DNA from: VRUE01 sp036376775
GTDB lineage: Bacteria > Actinomycetota > Thermoleophilia > Solirubrobacterales > 70-9
Length of the DNA stretch: 38,353 nt
Assembly (NCBI GenBank): GCA_036376775.1
Contig: DASUZP010000049.1
Span: 1 to 38,353 of the forward strand
Direction of reading: 5' to 3'
Shown: positions 7,965 to 16,407 of the stretch, piece after piece
Layout of the letters: each line of letters starts with the position of its first letter
How positions within the stretch are numbered: the stretch's first letter is position 1
Translations under genes and position numbers: made by a program
The notes under the pieces: model-generated
Database searches by the model: none
Told to the model about the DNA's origin: nothing
What the model saw: only the letters and a program-made list of their open reading frames with translations

Positions 7965-9398
7965 TTAAAGCCGGTCTAAAGTCGGGTTAATTCTCCGCTC
8001 AGACTTGGCTCCGTGCAGGGGCAGTCTGACGCTAAAGAGGGCGCCGCCCAGGTCCGATCCGGTGACTTCGGCCCTGCCGCCGTGCGAACCGGCGACGGCG
8101 CTGACGATCGAGAGCCCGAGGCCGCTGCCGCCGCCGACCGCGGTGTCGGCCGGGCCTTCGCCGCGGACGAAGCGATCGAAGATCTGCTCGCGCTTCTCGG
8201 CCGGCACGCCGGGACCGTCGTCGCCGACCTCGACCACGGCCTCGGATCCCTCGGACCGTAGTCGCAGCTCGATCGTCGAGCCCAGGGGCGTGTGGCGAAC
8301 CGCGTTATCGAGCAGGTTGAGCACCATCCGGTGCAGCTCGTCGGCGTTGCCGTCAACGGGCAGAGGTTGCTCATTCTCGACTTTCAGCTGCCGTTCGCCG
8401 ATCGTCGGGGCAACCTCGGCAGCGGCGTGGCCCGCCACTTCGGCCAGGTCGCAAAGGGTGCGGCTGCCGACCCGGCCGGCGTCGGCGCGTGCGAGGAGGA
8501 GCAGGTCGCCGACGAGCCGACTCATGCGGCTCGAGGAGCGCAGCGCAGAGGCGAGCATTTCCCGCTCGTCCTCGTGGGCGGGACCCTCCAGCGAAGCCTG
8601 CAGCAGCTCCAGGTTGGCGAGGATGCTGGTCAGCGGGGTGCGCAGCTCGTGCGAGGCGTCGGCGACGAACTTGCGCTGCCGCTTTAACGCCGCTTCGCGC
8701 TCGGCTCGCGCGGCGTCGAGCGAGCGCAGCATCTGCTCCAGGGTCCTCGCCAGTTCGCCCACCTCGTCGTCGACGCGCGGTTGCGGCATGTGGCTGGAGG
8801 GGTCGCCGGTGTTGGCGATTGTGCGCGCCGTCGCCGTCAGCGAGGAGATCGGCCGCATTGCCCGCCGGGCGATGGCGACGCCGGCGAAGCTGGCGAGCAG
8901 CGTCGCGCCGAGCACGCCCGCGGCGATGAACAGCCAGAGGCGACCGATGGTCGAGTCGACATGTTGCTCGTTGCGTCCGTACTGGACGTAGCCGGCGATC
9001 CGGCCGCTCTGGCGGCTGCGCAGGACGAGGGTCGCCACCCGCATGTCGCCCACTTCTTGGATTCCGGGAACCGGCGGCCCGAGTTCCGCCGCATTCGGGC
9101 TGGAATCGAGTTCGCGACCGCGGGCGTCGTAGATCCGCGCCGAAGCGTCGTTGGGGCTGACGAAATCGCCCAGGTCGGGCTCTTCGGTGATCAGCGTGTT
9201 GGTGATCGTGTCGATGATCCGGACCTGCGAGGCAAGCGTCGAGACGGCACCCTTCACCTCGCGATTGAAGTCGTCGCGCACGCGCTGAGCGGCGAGGTTG
9301 CCGACGATCGCCCCGAACAGCACCAGGATCGCCAGGGTCAGGCCGGCCGAGACGGCGGCCAGGCGCCAGCGGACAGGCCAATTACCCGGGCGGAGCAC
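7965..9398 (-). CDS. Sensor histidine kinase
   Basis: A 477-residue membrane sensor kinase. There are two membrane segments (about residues 14-35 and 152-177) enclosing an extracytoplasmic sensor of roughly 115 residues. A HAMP linker (about 178-232) follows, then a HisKA domain with the phospho-acceptor His250 in FVADASHELRTPL and an HATPase_c domain with N-box NLLDNAVRHT, G1 DDGPGVP and G2 GGGSGLGLSI. It autophosphorylates and passes phosphate to the response regulator encoded 12 bases upstream in the same operon. The ligand cannot be told from sequence. It ends at a strong terminator shared with the convergent RNase J gene. Confidence 0.93.
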   Translation of the reverse strand: MLRPGNWPVRWRLAAVSAGLTLAILVLFGAIVGNLAAQRVRDDFNREVKGAVSTLASQVRIIDTITNTLITEEPDLGDFVSPNDASARIYDARGRELDSSPNAAELGPPVPGIQEVGDMRVATLVLRSRQSGRIAGYVQYGRNEQHVDSTIGRLWLFIAAGVLGATLLASFAGVAIARRAMRPISSLTATARTIANTGDPSSHMPQPRVDDEVGELARTLEQMLRSLDAARAEREAALKRQRKFVADASHELRTPLTSILANLELLQASLEGPAHEDEREMLASALRSSSRMSRLVGDLLLLARADAGRVGSRTLCDLAEVAGHAAAEVAPTIGERQLKVENEQPLPVDGNADELHRMVLNLLDNAVRHTPLGSTIELRLRSEGSEAVVEVGDDGPGVPAEKREQIFDRFVRGEGPADTAVGGGSGLGLSIVSAVAGSHGGRAEVTGSDLGGALFSVRLPLHGAKSERRINPTLDRL

Positions 9399-9410
9399 GC
9401 TCCGGCGCCC

Positions 9411-10106
9411 CTAGGCCTTTAAGACGTAGCCGGCGCCGCGTTTGGTGTGCAGCAGGCGTCTCTCGGTGCCATCCTCGAGCTTGCGGCGGAGGTTCGAGAT
9501 GAAGACGTCGATCGTGTTGGTCGCCGCCATCGGGTCATAGCCCCAGACCTCGTCCAGCAGCCGCTCGCGGGAGACGACGAGGCGCTCGTTGTGCATCAGG
9601 TATTCGAGCAGCTCGAACTCGCGATTGGTGAGCTCGATCTCGCGCTCGCCGCGCCGCACCTCGCGCGTGTCGGGGTTGAGGGTCAGATCGCCCACCTGCA
9701 GCGAAGCGGAGCCGCGGGGTGGACGCCGTCGCAGCAGCGCGCGGATCCGAGCCAGCAGCTCCTTGCGCTCGAACGGCTTGACCAGGTAGTCGTCGGCGCC
9801 GCTGTCGAGACCGCCGACCCGATCCGCGGTCTCGCTGCGCGCGGTGAGCATCAGGATCGGCACGTCGCTGTCGGCGCGCAGTCGGCGGCAGACCTCGACC
9901 CCGTCGAGCCGCGGTAGGCCGAGATCGAGCACGACCAGATCGGGGACAAAGCCGGCGGCAACGTCCAGCGCCTCGACCCCGTCGCCGGACGTGCGCACTT
10001 CATAGCCCTCGTTGCGCAGGGACCGCCGCAGCACATCGGCGATCTCCTCATCGTCCTCGACGACAAGTACGCGCCCCTCCGCCAGGTCGGTCTCGTTTGT
10101 AAGCAC
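9411..10106 (-). CDS. OmpR/PhoB-family response regulator
   Basis: A 231-residue regulator with a GTG start at 10106. The receiver has the acidic pair in VVEDDEE (16-21), phospho-acceptor Asp61 in VVLDLGLPRLDG, a Thr in MLTAR and Lys110 in DYLVKPF. The C-terminal winged helix ends in the usual RGAGYVLKA. It is the first gene of an operon with the histidine kinase 12 bases downstream. A TAACAT box 7 bases before the GTG suggests a leaderless transcript. Regulated genes are unknown. Confidence 0.94.
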   Translation of the reverse strand: MLTNETDLAEGRVLVVEDDEEIADVLRRSLRNEGYEVRTSGDGVEALDVAAGFVPDLVVLDLGLPRLDGVEVCRRLRADSDVPILMLTARSETADRVGGLDSGADDYLVKPFERKELLARIRALLRRRPPRGSASLQVGDLTLNPDTREVRRGEREIELTNREFELLEYLMHNERLVVSRERLLDEVWGYDPMAATNTIDVFISNLRRKLEDGTERRLLHTKRGAGYVLKA

Positions 10107-10113
10107 GAAAGCG

Positions 10114-10119
10114 ATGTTA
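10114..10119 (-). promoter_or_regulatory. Possible leaderless -10 box of the two-component operon
   Basis: On the minus strand TAACAT (TANNNT) precedes the GTG at 10106 by 7 bases. It sits in the 211-base divergent gap to dnaE (10107-10317). I found no confident dnaE promoter or repeat in the rest of that gap; a weak TGCCA/TGGCA inverted pair is near 10280-10300. Confidence 0.4.
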
Positions 10120-10317
10120 GCCCGAGCGGGCGCAATCTCCCCCTGCTTTTAGGGTGAATTTAAGGCCAGGCAACCCCGGTACCGCGATCTCCCCGGTCAA
10201 ACTGGGTCGACGCGACTTAGAACCTGTCTCAGGCGCACTTCCGTACGCATATAGCGCGGAAGGCGCGGGTTTTGGGCAATTGCCATCTGCCTCGATTGGC
10301 ATGATCGAGCGCAGCCC

Positions 10318-13300
10318 GTGAGTACGCCTGCCGCCGTTCATCTCCATGCCCACAGCGAGTATTCGCTGCTCGATGGCGCCTGCAAGATCGACGCGATGGC
10401 GGCGCGGGCGGCGGAGCTGGGGCAGCCGGCCCTGGGGCTTACCGACCACGGCGTGATGAACGGTGCCGTCGATCTCTACAAGGCCTGTCAGAAGCACGGG
10501 ATCAAGCCGATCGCGGGGCTCGAGGCTTACCTCGTCGACGACGTCAAGACGATCAAGGAGAAGCCCAAGTACGAGCGCAATCACCTCACCCTGCTGGCCG
10601 AAAGCGACGCCGGCTTCGCCAACCTGGTCAAGCTCACCTCGGCCGGCTTCCTGGAGGGCTTTTCGCGCGGCAAGGCCAACGTCGACATGGAGATGCTCGC
10701 CGCCCATGCCGACGGGGTCATCGTCCTCACCGGCTGCCTCGCGTCGCGCTTCTGCCGCCGCCTGGTCGAAGAGCGCGCCGACGACGCCCGCAGCCATCTC
10801 GACGACCTGATCCAGGCCTTCGGCCCCGAGCAGGTCTACTTCGAGGTGCAGAAAAACGGCATCGAGGAGCAGGAGAAGGCCAATCAGGGGATCGTCCGCT
10901 TCGCCCGCGAGCTGGGCCGGCCGCTGGTCGGCACCGCCGACGTCCACTACCTGCGCCGCGAGGACTTCGACAACCACGCGGCGCTGCTCTGCGTGCAGAC
11001 CAAGTCGACCCTCGAGGCGCCGAAGATGAGCTTCGACACCAACGAGTTCTTCCTCAAGAGCAACGAGGAGATGGCCGACTCGTTCGCCGAGTGGCCGGAG
11101 GCGATCCCGACGACGCTGGAGATCGCCGAGCGCTGCTCGCTGGATATCGAGCTGGGCAGCCTGCTGCTGCCCCGCTACCCGACCGAGGACGGCGAGGAGC
11201 CGGAGACGATGCTGCGGCGGATCGCCGGCGAGGGTCTGCGGGGCCGCTACGGCGACCCCGCTCCGGCCGAGGCCGTGGAGCGGATGGAGTTCGAGCTCGG
11301 CGTGATCGAGGAGATGGGCTTCTCCTCCTACTTCCTGATCGTCTGGGACTTTGTCCGCTACGCCAAGGAGAACGGCGTCGCCGTCGGTCCCGGGCGTGGC
11401 TCGGCGGCGGGTTCGATCGTCTCCTACGCGCTCAAGATCACCGACCTCGATCCGCTCGCCGAGGGCCTGATCTTCGAGCGTTTCCTCAACCCCGGGCGCA
11501 AATCGATGCCGGACATCGACATCGACTTCTCCGTCCGCGGGCGCGAGCGGATGATCCGCTACGTCGCCGACAAGTACGGCCGCGAGTCGGTGGCCCAGAT
11601 CATCACCTTCGGCAAGATGGCGCCGCGCGCGGCGACCCGCGACGCCGCGCGGGTGCTCGGCTTCGACTACGGCAGCGGCGATCGTCTCGCCAAGCAGATC
11701 CCAGAGCCGATCATGGGCCGCAGCCCCTCCTTCGAGGAATGCCTGAAGCAGGGTCAGGAGTTGAAACGGACCTACGACGCCGAGCCAGACGCGAAGCGGA
11801 TCATCGATGTCGCTCAGGGGCTCGAGGGGATAATCCGCAACAACTCGATCCACGCCGCCGCGGTGGTGATCGCCGACCGGCCGTTGCACGAGGTGGTGCC
11901 GTTGCAGCTGGCGGAGGACCGCAACGCGCCCGCGACCGGTAACGGCAACGGCGGTGGCAAGCCGGAGCGCCAGTACAAGATCGTCACCCAGTACTCGATG
12001 GGCCCGATCGAGGAGATCGGCCTGCTGAAGATGGACTTCCTCGGCCTGCGCAACCTCGACGTGATCGAGGACGCGATCGAGATCATCGGGCGCTCGCGCG
12101 GCGAGCGGATCGACATGGAGAAGATCCCGATCGACGACGCGAAGACCTACGCGATGCTCGCCAAAGGCGACTCGACCGGCGTTTTCCAGCTCGAGTCCGA
12201 GGGCATGCGCGAGGCGATGAAGAAGGTGCGGCCGACCGAGTTCGGCGACATCGTCGCGCTTGTCTCGCTCTACCGGCCCGGGGCGATGGCCTACATCCCC
12301 GCCTACGCCAAGGGGAAGCGGGATCCATCCTCGGTCACTTACCCCGACGAGCGCCTGCGCGCGATCACCGAGCCCACCTATGGCTGCGTCATCTACCAGG
12401 AGCAGCTGATGGAGATCGCGCGTTCGATGGCGGGCTTCTCGGGTGCCGAGGCGGACGACCTGCGCAAGGCGATCGGCAAGAAGAAGCGCGACCTGATGGC
12501 GACGATGAAGGACAAATTCATGCAGGGCCTGGCTGGGTCCGGGACCGCTGCGGCGGTTGCAAAGGATCTCTGGAAGCTGAACGAAGCGGCCGCCGACTAC
12601 TCCTTCAACAAGTCCCACGCCGCCTGCTACGGGCTGATCTCCTACCGCACCGCCTATCTCAAGGCCAACTACCCGGCCGAGTACATGGCGGCGGTGATCT
12701 CCTCGGTGATGAACACCAAAGACAAGGTGCCCTTCTTCGTCAACCGTTGTGCGGAGATGGGGATCGACGTCCTGCCGCCCGACGTCAACTCCTCCGACCA
12801 CAGCTTCGTCGTCTCCGAGAAGGCAATCCGTTTCGGCCTCGACGCGGTTAAGAACGTCGGTCACGCGGCGGTCGAGGCGATCCTGCGTGCCCGCGAGGAT
12901 GCGCCGATCGACACGATCTGGGATTTCTGCGAGCGGGTCGACTCGCGCGCTGTCAACAAACGGGCGATCGAATGCCTGATCAAGTGCGGCGCCCTCGACT
13001 CGACGGAGGCGACCCGCAAGGGGATGCTCGAGGCGCTGCCGGCGGCTCAATCGGCCGGGCAGAAAGCCCAAGAGGACGCCCAGCTCGGCCAGGGCTCGAT
13101 CTTCGACTTCGGCGACGCCGCGACGAGCGGGGGAGAGGGGGGCGCCTCGAGCTCCCATCACCGACCGCCGATTTCAGCCGCCGAGTTCGAGCGCCGCGAA
13201 CTGCTGGCGCTGGAGAAGGAGACGCTCGGTACTTACCTCTCCTCGCATCCTCTCTCCGAAGTGCGCGAGGCCCTGCGCGCTCGCGTCGACTGCAGCCTTG

Positions 13301-13857
13301 CGGATCTGGCGAACAAGCCCGACGGGGCCTGGGTCACCGTCGGCGGCATCGTCGCCGAGAGCAAAAAAATCCGCACCAAGAGCGGCAGCCAGATGATGTT
13401 CGCGACTCTCGACGACGTCGAGGGCCAGGTCGAGATGCTCGTCTTCAAGGCCGATCAGGCGGAGAGCGCCGGGGCGATCGAGACCGATGCCGTCGTCCTC
13501 GTGCGCGGCCGCATCGACCATAAGGATCGGGGCGAGACGAAGCTGGTGGTACAGCAGGCGGAGCGCTTCGAACCCGGTGCCGAGGAGATGGCCATGGCAA
13601 CGGCAGCGGCGGGCGCGCCGGCGGAGCCGCTGAAGCTGACGATCGATTCAACGAGCTTTGACAATCCCCATCTGATCGAGGAACTGAAGACGATTCTCGC
13701 CGACCACAAGGGCGACGCCGAGGTCTACCTGGCGATTCCCGGGCAGGACGGCAAGGCACGCCAGTGGAAGCTGGGCGAGGAGTTCAAGGTCCGCCACTCG
13801 AGCAAGCTGCGCGCCGAGTTGGACCACGTCCTAGGCAGCAGCGCTCTGGCTGCCTAG
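10318..13857 (+). CDS. dnaE: DNA polymerase III alpha subunit
   Basis: An 1179-residue DnaE-type replicative polymerase with a GTG start at 10318. The N-terminal PHP domain opens with HLHAHSEYSLLDGACKI and includes TDHGVMNG. The polymerase core carries the catalytic aspartates in PDIDIDFS (about residues 398-405) and GPGRGSAAGSIVSYAL just before. Helix-hairpin-helix sequence follows, then an OB fold near residue 1005 (WVTVGGIVAESKKIRTKSGSQMMFATLDD region). The length is normal for DnaE1. It is transcribed away from the two-component operon. The long open minus-strand frames across this gene are by-products of GC bias. Confidence 0.97.
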   Translation: MSTPAAVHLHAHSEYSLLDGACKIDAMAARAAELGQPALGLTDHGVMNGAVDLYKACQKHGIKPIAGLEAYLVDDVKTIKEKPKYERNHLTLLAESDAGFANLVKLTSAGFLEGFSRGKANVDMEMLAAHADGVIVLTGCLASRFCRRLVEERADDARSHLDDLIQAFGPEQVYFEVQKNGIEEQEKANQGIVRFARELGRPLVGTADVHYLRREDFDNHAALLCVQTKSTLEAPKMSFDTNEFFLKSNEEMADSFAEWPEAIPTTLEIAERCSLDIELGSLLLPRYPTEDGEEPETMLRRIAGEGLRGRYGDPAPAEAVERMEFELGVIEEMGFSSYFLIVWDFVRYAKENGVAVGPGRGSAAGSIVSYALKITDLDPLAEGLIFERFLNPGRKSMPDIDIDFSVRGRERMIRYVADKYGRESVAQIITFGKMAPRAATRDAARVLGFDYGSGDRLAKQIPEPIMGRSPSFEECLKQGQELKRTYDAEPDAKRIIDVAQGLEGIIRNNSIHAAAVVIADRPLHEVVPLQLAEDRNAPATGNGNGGGKPERQYKIVTQYSMGPIEEIGLLKMDFLGLRNLDVIEDAIEIIGRSRGERIDMEKIPIDDAKTYAMLAKGDSTGVFQLESEGMREAMKKVRPTEFGDIVALVSLYRPGAMAYIPAYAKGKRDPSSVTYPDERLRAITEPTYGCVIYQEQLMEIARSMAGFSGAEADDLRKAIGKKKRDLMATMKDKFMQGLAGSGTAAAVAKDLWKLNEAAADYSFNKSHAACYGLISYRTAYLKANYPAEYMAAVISSVMNTKDKVPFFVNRCAEMGIDVLPPDVNSSDHSFVVSEKAIRFGLDAVKNVGHAAVEAILRAREDAPIDTIWDFCERVDSRAVNKRAIECLIKCGALDSTEATRKGMLEALPAAQSAGQKAQEDAQLGQGSIFDFGDAATSGGEGGASSSHHRPPISAAEFERRELLALEKETLGTYLSSHPLSEVREALRARVDCSLADLANKPDGAWVTVGGIVAESKKIRTKSGSQMMFATLDDVEGQVEMLVFKADQAESAGAIETDAVVLVRGRIDHKDRGETKLVVQQAERFEPGAEEMAMATAAAGAPAEPLKLTIDSTSFDNPHLIEELKTILADHKGDAEVYLAIPGQDGKARQWKLGEEFKVRHSSKLRAELDHVLGSSALAA

Positions 13858-13860
13858 ACT
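13855..13860 (+). promoter_or_regulatory. Possible leaderless -10 box of the Cys-rich protein gene
   Basis: TAGACT overlaps the dnaE stop codon and lies 6 bases before the GTG at 13867. This matches the TANNNT arrangement seen at other genes here. Confidence 0.35.
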
Positions 13861-13866
13861 TTGGCT

Positions 13867-14262
13867 GTGCCCACTACGCGCCAGAAGACCGGTGAGTGTC
13901 GCCAGTGCCGTTCTTTCTGCGATCAAATGGTCGAGCCTCGCGGCTGTGTCGAAATCGGCTGTCGTTATCTCTACAGCGTCGTCGACGGTCTGACCGGCAC
14001 CCAGTATGTCGGCTGCATGCAGGGGGTCTACGGCGCCAAGGTCGAGCTCGACGCCGTGCAGCAACCGGGCGGTTTCGGCGGGGTCAAGGTGACCGGTAGC
14101 GCGCTGCCCCACTGCCCCTTCTCGGTCGAGCGTGCATACGTCGGCACCGGCCCCGAGTACGACTGCGTCAACCGGCGCTTCTTCGATTGCAGCGATGGTG
14201 GCCCGGAAGGGTTGCGCGCGTTCGACCTGCGCGATCTTGCATCGGAGTCTCCCGGCTTATAA
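13867..14262 (+). CDS. Small Cys-rich protein, probably metal-binding
   Basis: A 131-residue protein of unrecognised family. I favour the GTG at 13867 over a TTG two codons earlier, because a TAGACT box sits 6 bases before it. Nine cysteines are present, five of them clustered near the N-terminus as C11-x2-C14-x3-C18-x8-C27-x4-C32, with four more at about residues 50, 83, 100 and 109. This suggests zinc or iron-sulfur binding, or disulfides, but no catalytic motif is visible. There is no membrane segment. It lies between dnaE and an acyl-CoA dehydrogenase, which says little about its role. Codon usage matches its neighbours, so it looks like a resident gene. Confidence 0.75.
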   Translation: MPTTRQKTGECRQCRSFCDQMVEPRGCVEIGCRYLYSVVDGLTGTQYVGCMQGVYGAKVELDAVQQPGGFGGVKVTGSALPHCPFSVERAYVGTGPEYDCVNRRFFDCSDGGPEGLRAFDLRDLASESPGL

Positions 14263-14279
14263 GTCGACACGATTCCGTG

Positions 14280-14285
14280 TAGGAT
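14280..14285 (+). promoter_or_regulatory. Possible leaderless -10 box of the acyl-CoA dehydrogenase gene
   Basis: TAGGAT ends 7 bases before the ATG at 14293, in the 30-base gap after the Cys-rich gene. Confidence 0.4.
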
Positions 14286-14292
14286 TGCCACC

Positions 14293-15579
14293 ATGAGCGA
14301 TTCTTCGGCGGTGGCAGAGGCAGAGCAACTCGTGGCAGAGGCGGCAGACGGCGATGGCGCCGCGGGCCCCAAGTTCACGCTGGAGCTGAACCAGGATCAG
14401 CAGGACATCCGCGATTGGGTGCACGGCTTTGCCGAGGGCGTCGTGCGGCCCGCGGCGGCGGAGTGGGACGAGCGTGAGGAGACGCCCTGGCCGGTGATCC
14501 AGGAGGCCGCCAAGATCGGCCTCTATGGATTCGAAGCACTGGGCCAGTTCTTCGCCGACGACAGCGGCCTGACGCTGCCGATCGCCAACGAGGAGCTGTT
14601 CTGGGGAGATGCCGGCATCGGCATGGCGATCATGGGCACCTCGCTCGCCGTCGCCGCGATCTTCGGGCAGGGGACCCCGGAGCAGATGGGCGAGTGGATC
14701 CCGCAGTGCTTCGGCACCGCGGACGAGCCCAAGGTCGCCGCATTCTGTTCCTCGGAGCCCGACGCTGGCTCCGATGTGGCGGCGATCCGCACCACCGCCA
14801 AGTACGACGAGGCGACCGACGAGTGGGTGTTGAACGGCCAGAAGGCCTGGGCGACCAACGGCGGCATCGCCGACGTCCACGTGGTGATCGCCTCGGTCGA
14901 CCGCGAGCTGCGCTCGCGCGGACACGCCGCCTTCGTCATCCCGCCCGGCACGAAGGGCTGCGAGCAGGGCGCCAAGGTCAAGAAGCACGGCCTGCGCGCC
15001 TCCCACACGGCGGACGTCCACCTCGACGACTGCCGCATCCCGGGCTCCTGCCTGCTGGGTGGCAAAGAGAAGCTCGACGAGCGCCTGGCCCGCGTGCGCG
15101 AGGGCAAGAGCTCCAAATCGCAGGCGGCGATGCAGACCTTCGAGGCCAGCCGACCGACCGTCGGTGCGCAGGCGATCGGGATTGCCCGCGCCGCCTATGA
15201 GTACGCGCTCGAGTACGCCAAAGAGCGGCAGCAGTTCGGCAAGGCGATCGTCGAGAACCAGTCGATCGCCTTCGCCCTCGCCGATATGAAGATGGAGATC
15301 GACGCCGCCCGGCTGCTGGTCTGGCGCGCCGCCTGGATGGGTCGCTCCGGCCAGAAGTTCGAGAACGCTGAGGGCTCGATGTCGAAGCTGAAGGCGGGAG
15401 AGGTCGCCGTCTGGGCGACCGAGCGGGCGATCCAGATCCTCGGCGGCAACGGCTACACGCGCGAGTTCCCGGTCGAGCGGATGCACCGCGACGCGAAGAT
15501 CTACACGATCTTCGAGGGCACCTCCGAGATCCAGCGCCTGGTCATCTCCCGCGCGATCTCCGGCGTCCACATTAAATAG
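14293..15579 (+). CDS. Acyl-CoA dehydrogenase
   Basis: A 428-residue FAD-dependent acyl-CoA dehydrogenase. Signature segments include CSSEPDAGSDVAAIRT (FAD/substrate loop), GLRASHTADVHLDDCRIP, and the C-terminal helices from YALEYAKERQQFGKAI to ILGGNGYTREFPVERM. The likely catalytic base is Glu408 in YTIFEGTSEIQ. It removes two hydrogens alpha/beta to the thioester in beta-oxidation or branched-chain degradation and passes electrons to ETF; chain-length preference cannot be read off. An unusual acidic/Ala-rich N-terminal lead of about 35 residues precedes the family domain. The gene ends just before a repeat-laden accessory patch. Confidence 0.93.
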   Translation: MSDSSAVAEAEQLVAEAADGDGAAGPKFTLELNQDQQDIRDWVHGFAEGVVRPAAAEWDEREETPWPVIQEAAKIGLYGFEALGQFFADDSGLTLPIANEELFWGDAGIGMAIMGTSLAVAAIFGQGTPEQMGEWIPQCFGTADEPKVAAFCSSEPDAGSDVAAIRTTAKYDEATDEWVLNGQKAWATNGGIADVHVVIASVDRELRSRGHAAFVIPPGTKGCEQGAKVKKHGLRASHTADVHLDDCRIPGSCLLGGKEKLDERLARVREGKSSKSQAAMQTFEASRPTVGAQAIGIARAAYEYALEYAKERQQFGKAIVENQSIAFALADMKMEIDAARLLVWRAAWMGRSGQKFENAEGSMSKLKAGEVAVWATERAIQILGGNGYTREFPVERMHRDAKIYTIFEGTSEIQRLVISRAISGVHIK

Positions 15580-15596
15580 ATCTGAGCCGGGAGGGA

Positions 15597-15749
15597 CGGG
15601 AGCGCCGGTAGTCCTCTGGTCGAATTGATGTCGCACGCGCGCTTTGCGCGCTTAGCGACGATGTTGGTGCGCGGCTATTGCCGCGCAGAAGACAGATTGC
15701 ATATCGCCGCCTCCGGCGACATTCGACCAGAGGACTACCGGCGCTCCCG
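15597..15749 (-). repeat. Structured repeat element, copy 1 (arms plus core)
   Basis: Two perfect 29-base arms (15597-15625 and 15721-15749; they begin CGGGAGCGCCGG on the left) face each other around a core. Counting terminal GAAT/ATTC as core, the core is 15622-15724 (103 bp). It contains small hairpins: GCGCGC/GCGCGC near 15637-15651, GCGCGGC/GCCGCGC at 15669-15686, and CGCCG/CGGCG near 15704-15718. The same core, about 85% identical by eye, recurs in the opposite orientation at 16285-16380 with entirely different arms. The left arm begins 17 bases after the acyl-CoA dehydrogenase stop. No protein is encoded. Confidence 0.85.
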
Positions 15750-15848
15750 ATCCACACAAGCTCAAATACGCCTGGATCCCGTCGCCCCAGCTTTCAGTGA
15801 AGAGGGTCTGTGACGTGCGGCTCGTCTCCGGTGAGCTGAGCCGTGCTG

Positions 15849-15889
15849 CGGTGCGCCTTATGTGTCTCTGAGAGACATAAAGCGCACCG
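15849..15889. repeat. Near-perfect palindrome (hairpin)
   Basis: CGGTGCGCCTTATG and the facing CATAAAGCGCACCG form an almost complete palindrome centred on TCTCTGAGAGA, with about two mismatches and a two-base bulge. It lies just beyond the last recognisable ORF6N residues of the broken gene. The outer stem GTGCGCCTT/AAGCGCAC resembles the hairpin at the end of gatA (32458-32504). Confidence 0.7.
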
Positions 15890-15902
15890 GAGCTGCACCG
15901 TG

Positions 15903-16283
15903 GTAGGCGCGAAGCGCGTGCGGCATCGATGAACGCCCGCATAATCTCGATATTCACGGCGACGGCGCGCTTGCTGCGCAGGACGCTCGAGAGCATCGCT
16001 ACGCCCTGCTCGGTGAACACGTATGGCGCATAGAGTCGACCACCGTGCCCGACGCTTGAGGTGCCAAGCTGGCTCCTCAAGTCTGCGAGCTCGTCCGCAG
16101 TCAGACGGAACACGAAATCGGACGGAAGCGGTCTTCGTTGCGACGTACCGTCCGGGTTAAGACTTTGGTTTCGACCCCGTACAGCTTGGCCAAATCTTGA
16201 TCGAGCATGACTTGGCGACTCCGGACCACAAGAATCCGAGCTTGGATTATGCGCTCGGTGAGAGGTGGCGGTGTGCTCTCGCG
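15903..16283 (-). pseudogene. Broken ORF6N-domain (phage/KilA-type) DNA-binding gene
   Basis: Read on the minus strand, 16283 downward encodes PPPLTERIIQARILVVRSRQ, then VMLDQDLAKLYGVETKVLTR and VRRNEDRF. At about 16124 the frame is lost, and the rest (FRLTADELADLRSQLGTSS ... YAPYVFTEQGVAMLSSVLRS ... VNIEIMRAFIDAAR) continues in another frame. Supplying one C in the minus-strand run after TTC restores RFPSDFVFRL, the usual ORF6N junction, so a single-base deletion is the cause. The normal start codon is not visible: the N-terminal codons lie in an arm of repeat copy 2. The C-terminal helix is lost after MRAFIDAAR, where a GCGCGAAGCGCGTGCG segment and a hairpin begin. ORF6N domains occur in phage antirepressors and accessory regulators. 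Confidence 0.85.
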
Positions 16284-16407
16284 GGAATGTCGCGAAGCGG
16301 CGATATGCAATCCGATTCTGCGCGGCGTTAGCCGCGCTCCAGCATCGTCGCTAAGCGCGAAGCGCGTGCGACCCCAATTCACGCGAGAGCACACCGCCAC
16401 CTCTCAC
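16258..16407 (+). repeat. Structured repeat element, copy 2 (arms plus core)
   Basis: Perfect 26-base arms at 16258-16283 and 16382-16407 (left arm begins GTGAGAGGTGGCGG) enclose a 96-bp core, 16285-16380. The core starts GAATGTCGC and ends CAATTC, like copy 1 but inverted relative to it. Shared internal segments include GCGATATGCAAT, the hairpin GCGCGGC/GCCGCGC and CATCGTCGCTAAGCGCG. The arms share nothing with those of copy 1. The right arm overlaps the nfo stop codon (16404-16406), while the left arm encodes the first ORF6N residues of the broken neighbour. No protein is encoded. Confidence 0.85.

Noticed and set aside
10117..13161. Very long open frame on the minus strand opposite dnaE (over 1000 codons)
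   Set aside because: It mirrors dnaE coding bias in a GC-rich genome, has no recognisable domain and an unnatural Asp/Arg/Val-rich composition; dnaE has all its motifs on the plus strand.
15597..16407. Integron attC sites or a CRISPR array
   Set aside because: There is no GTTRRRY core nor regularly spaced direct repeats; the two copies are inverted and 500 bp apart.
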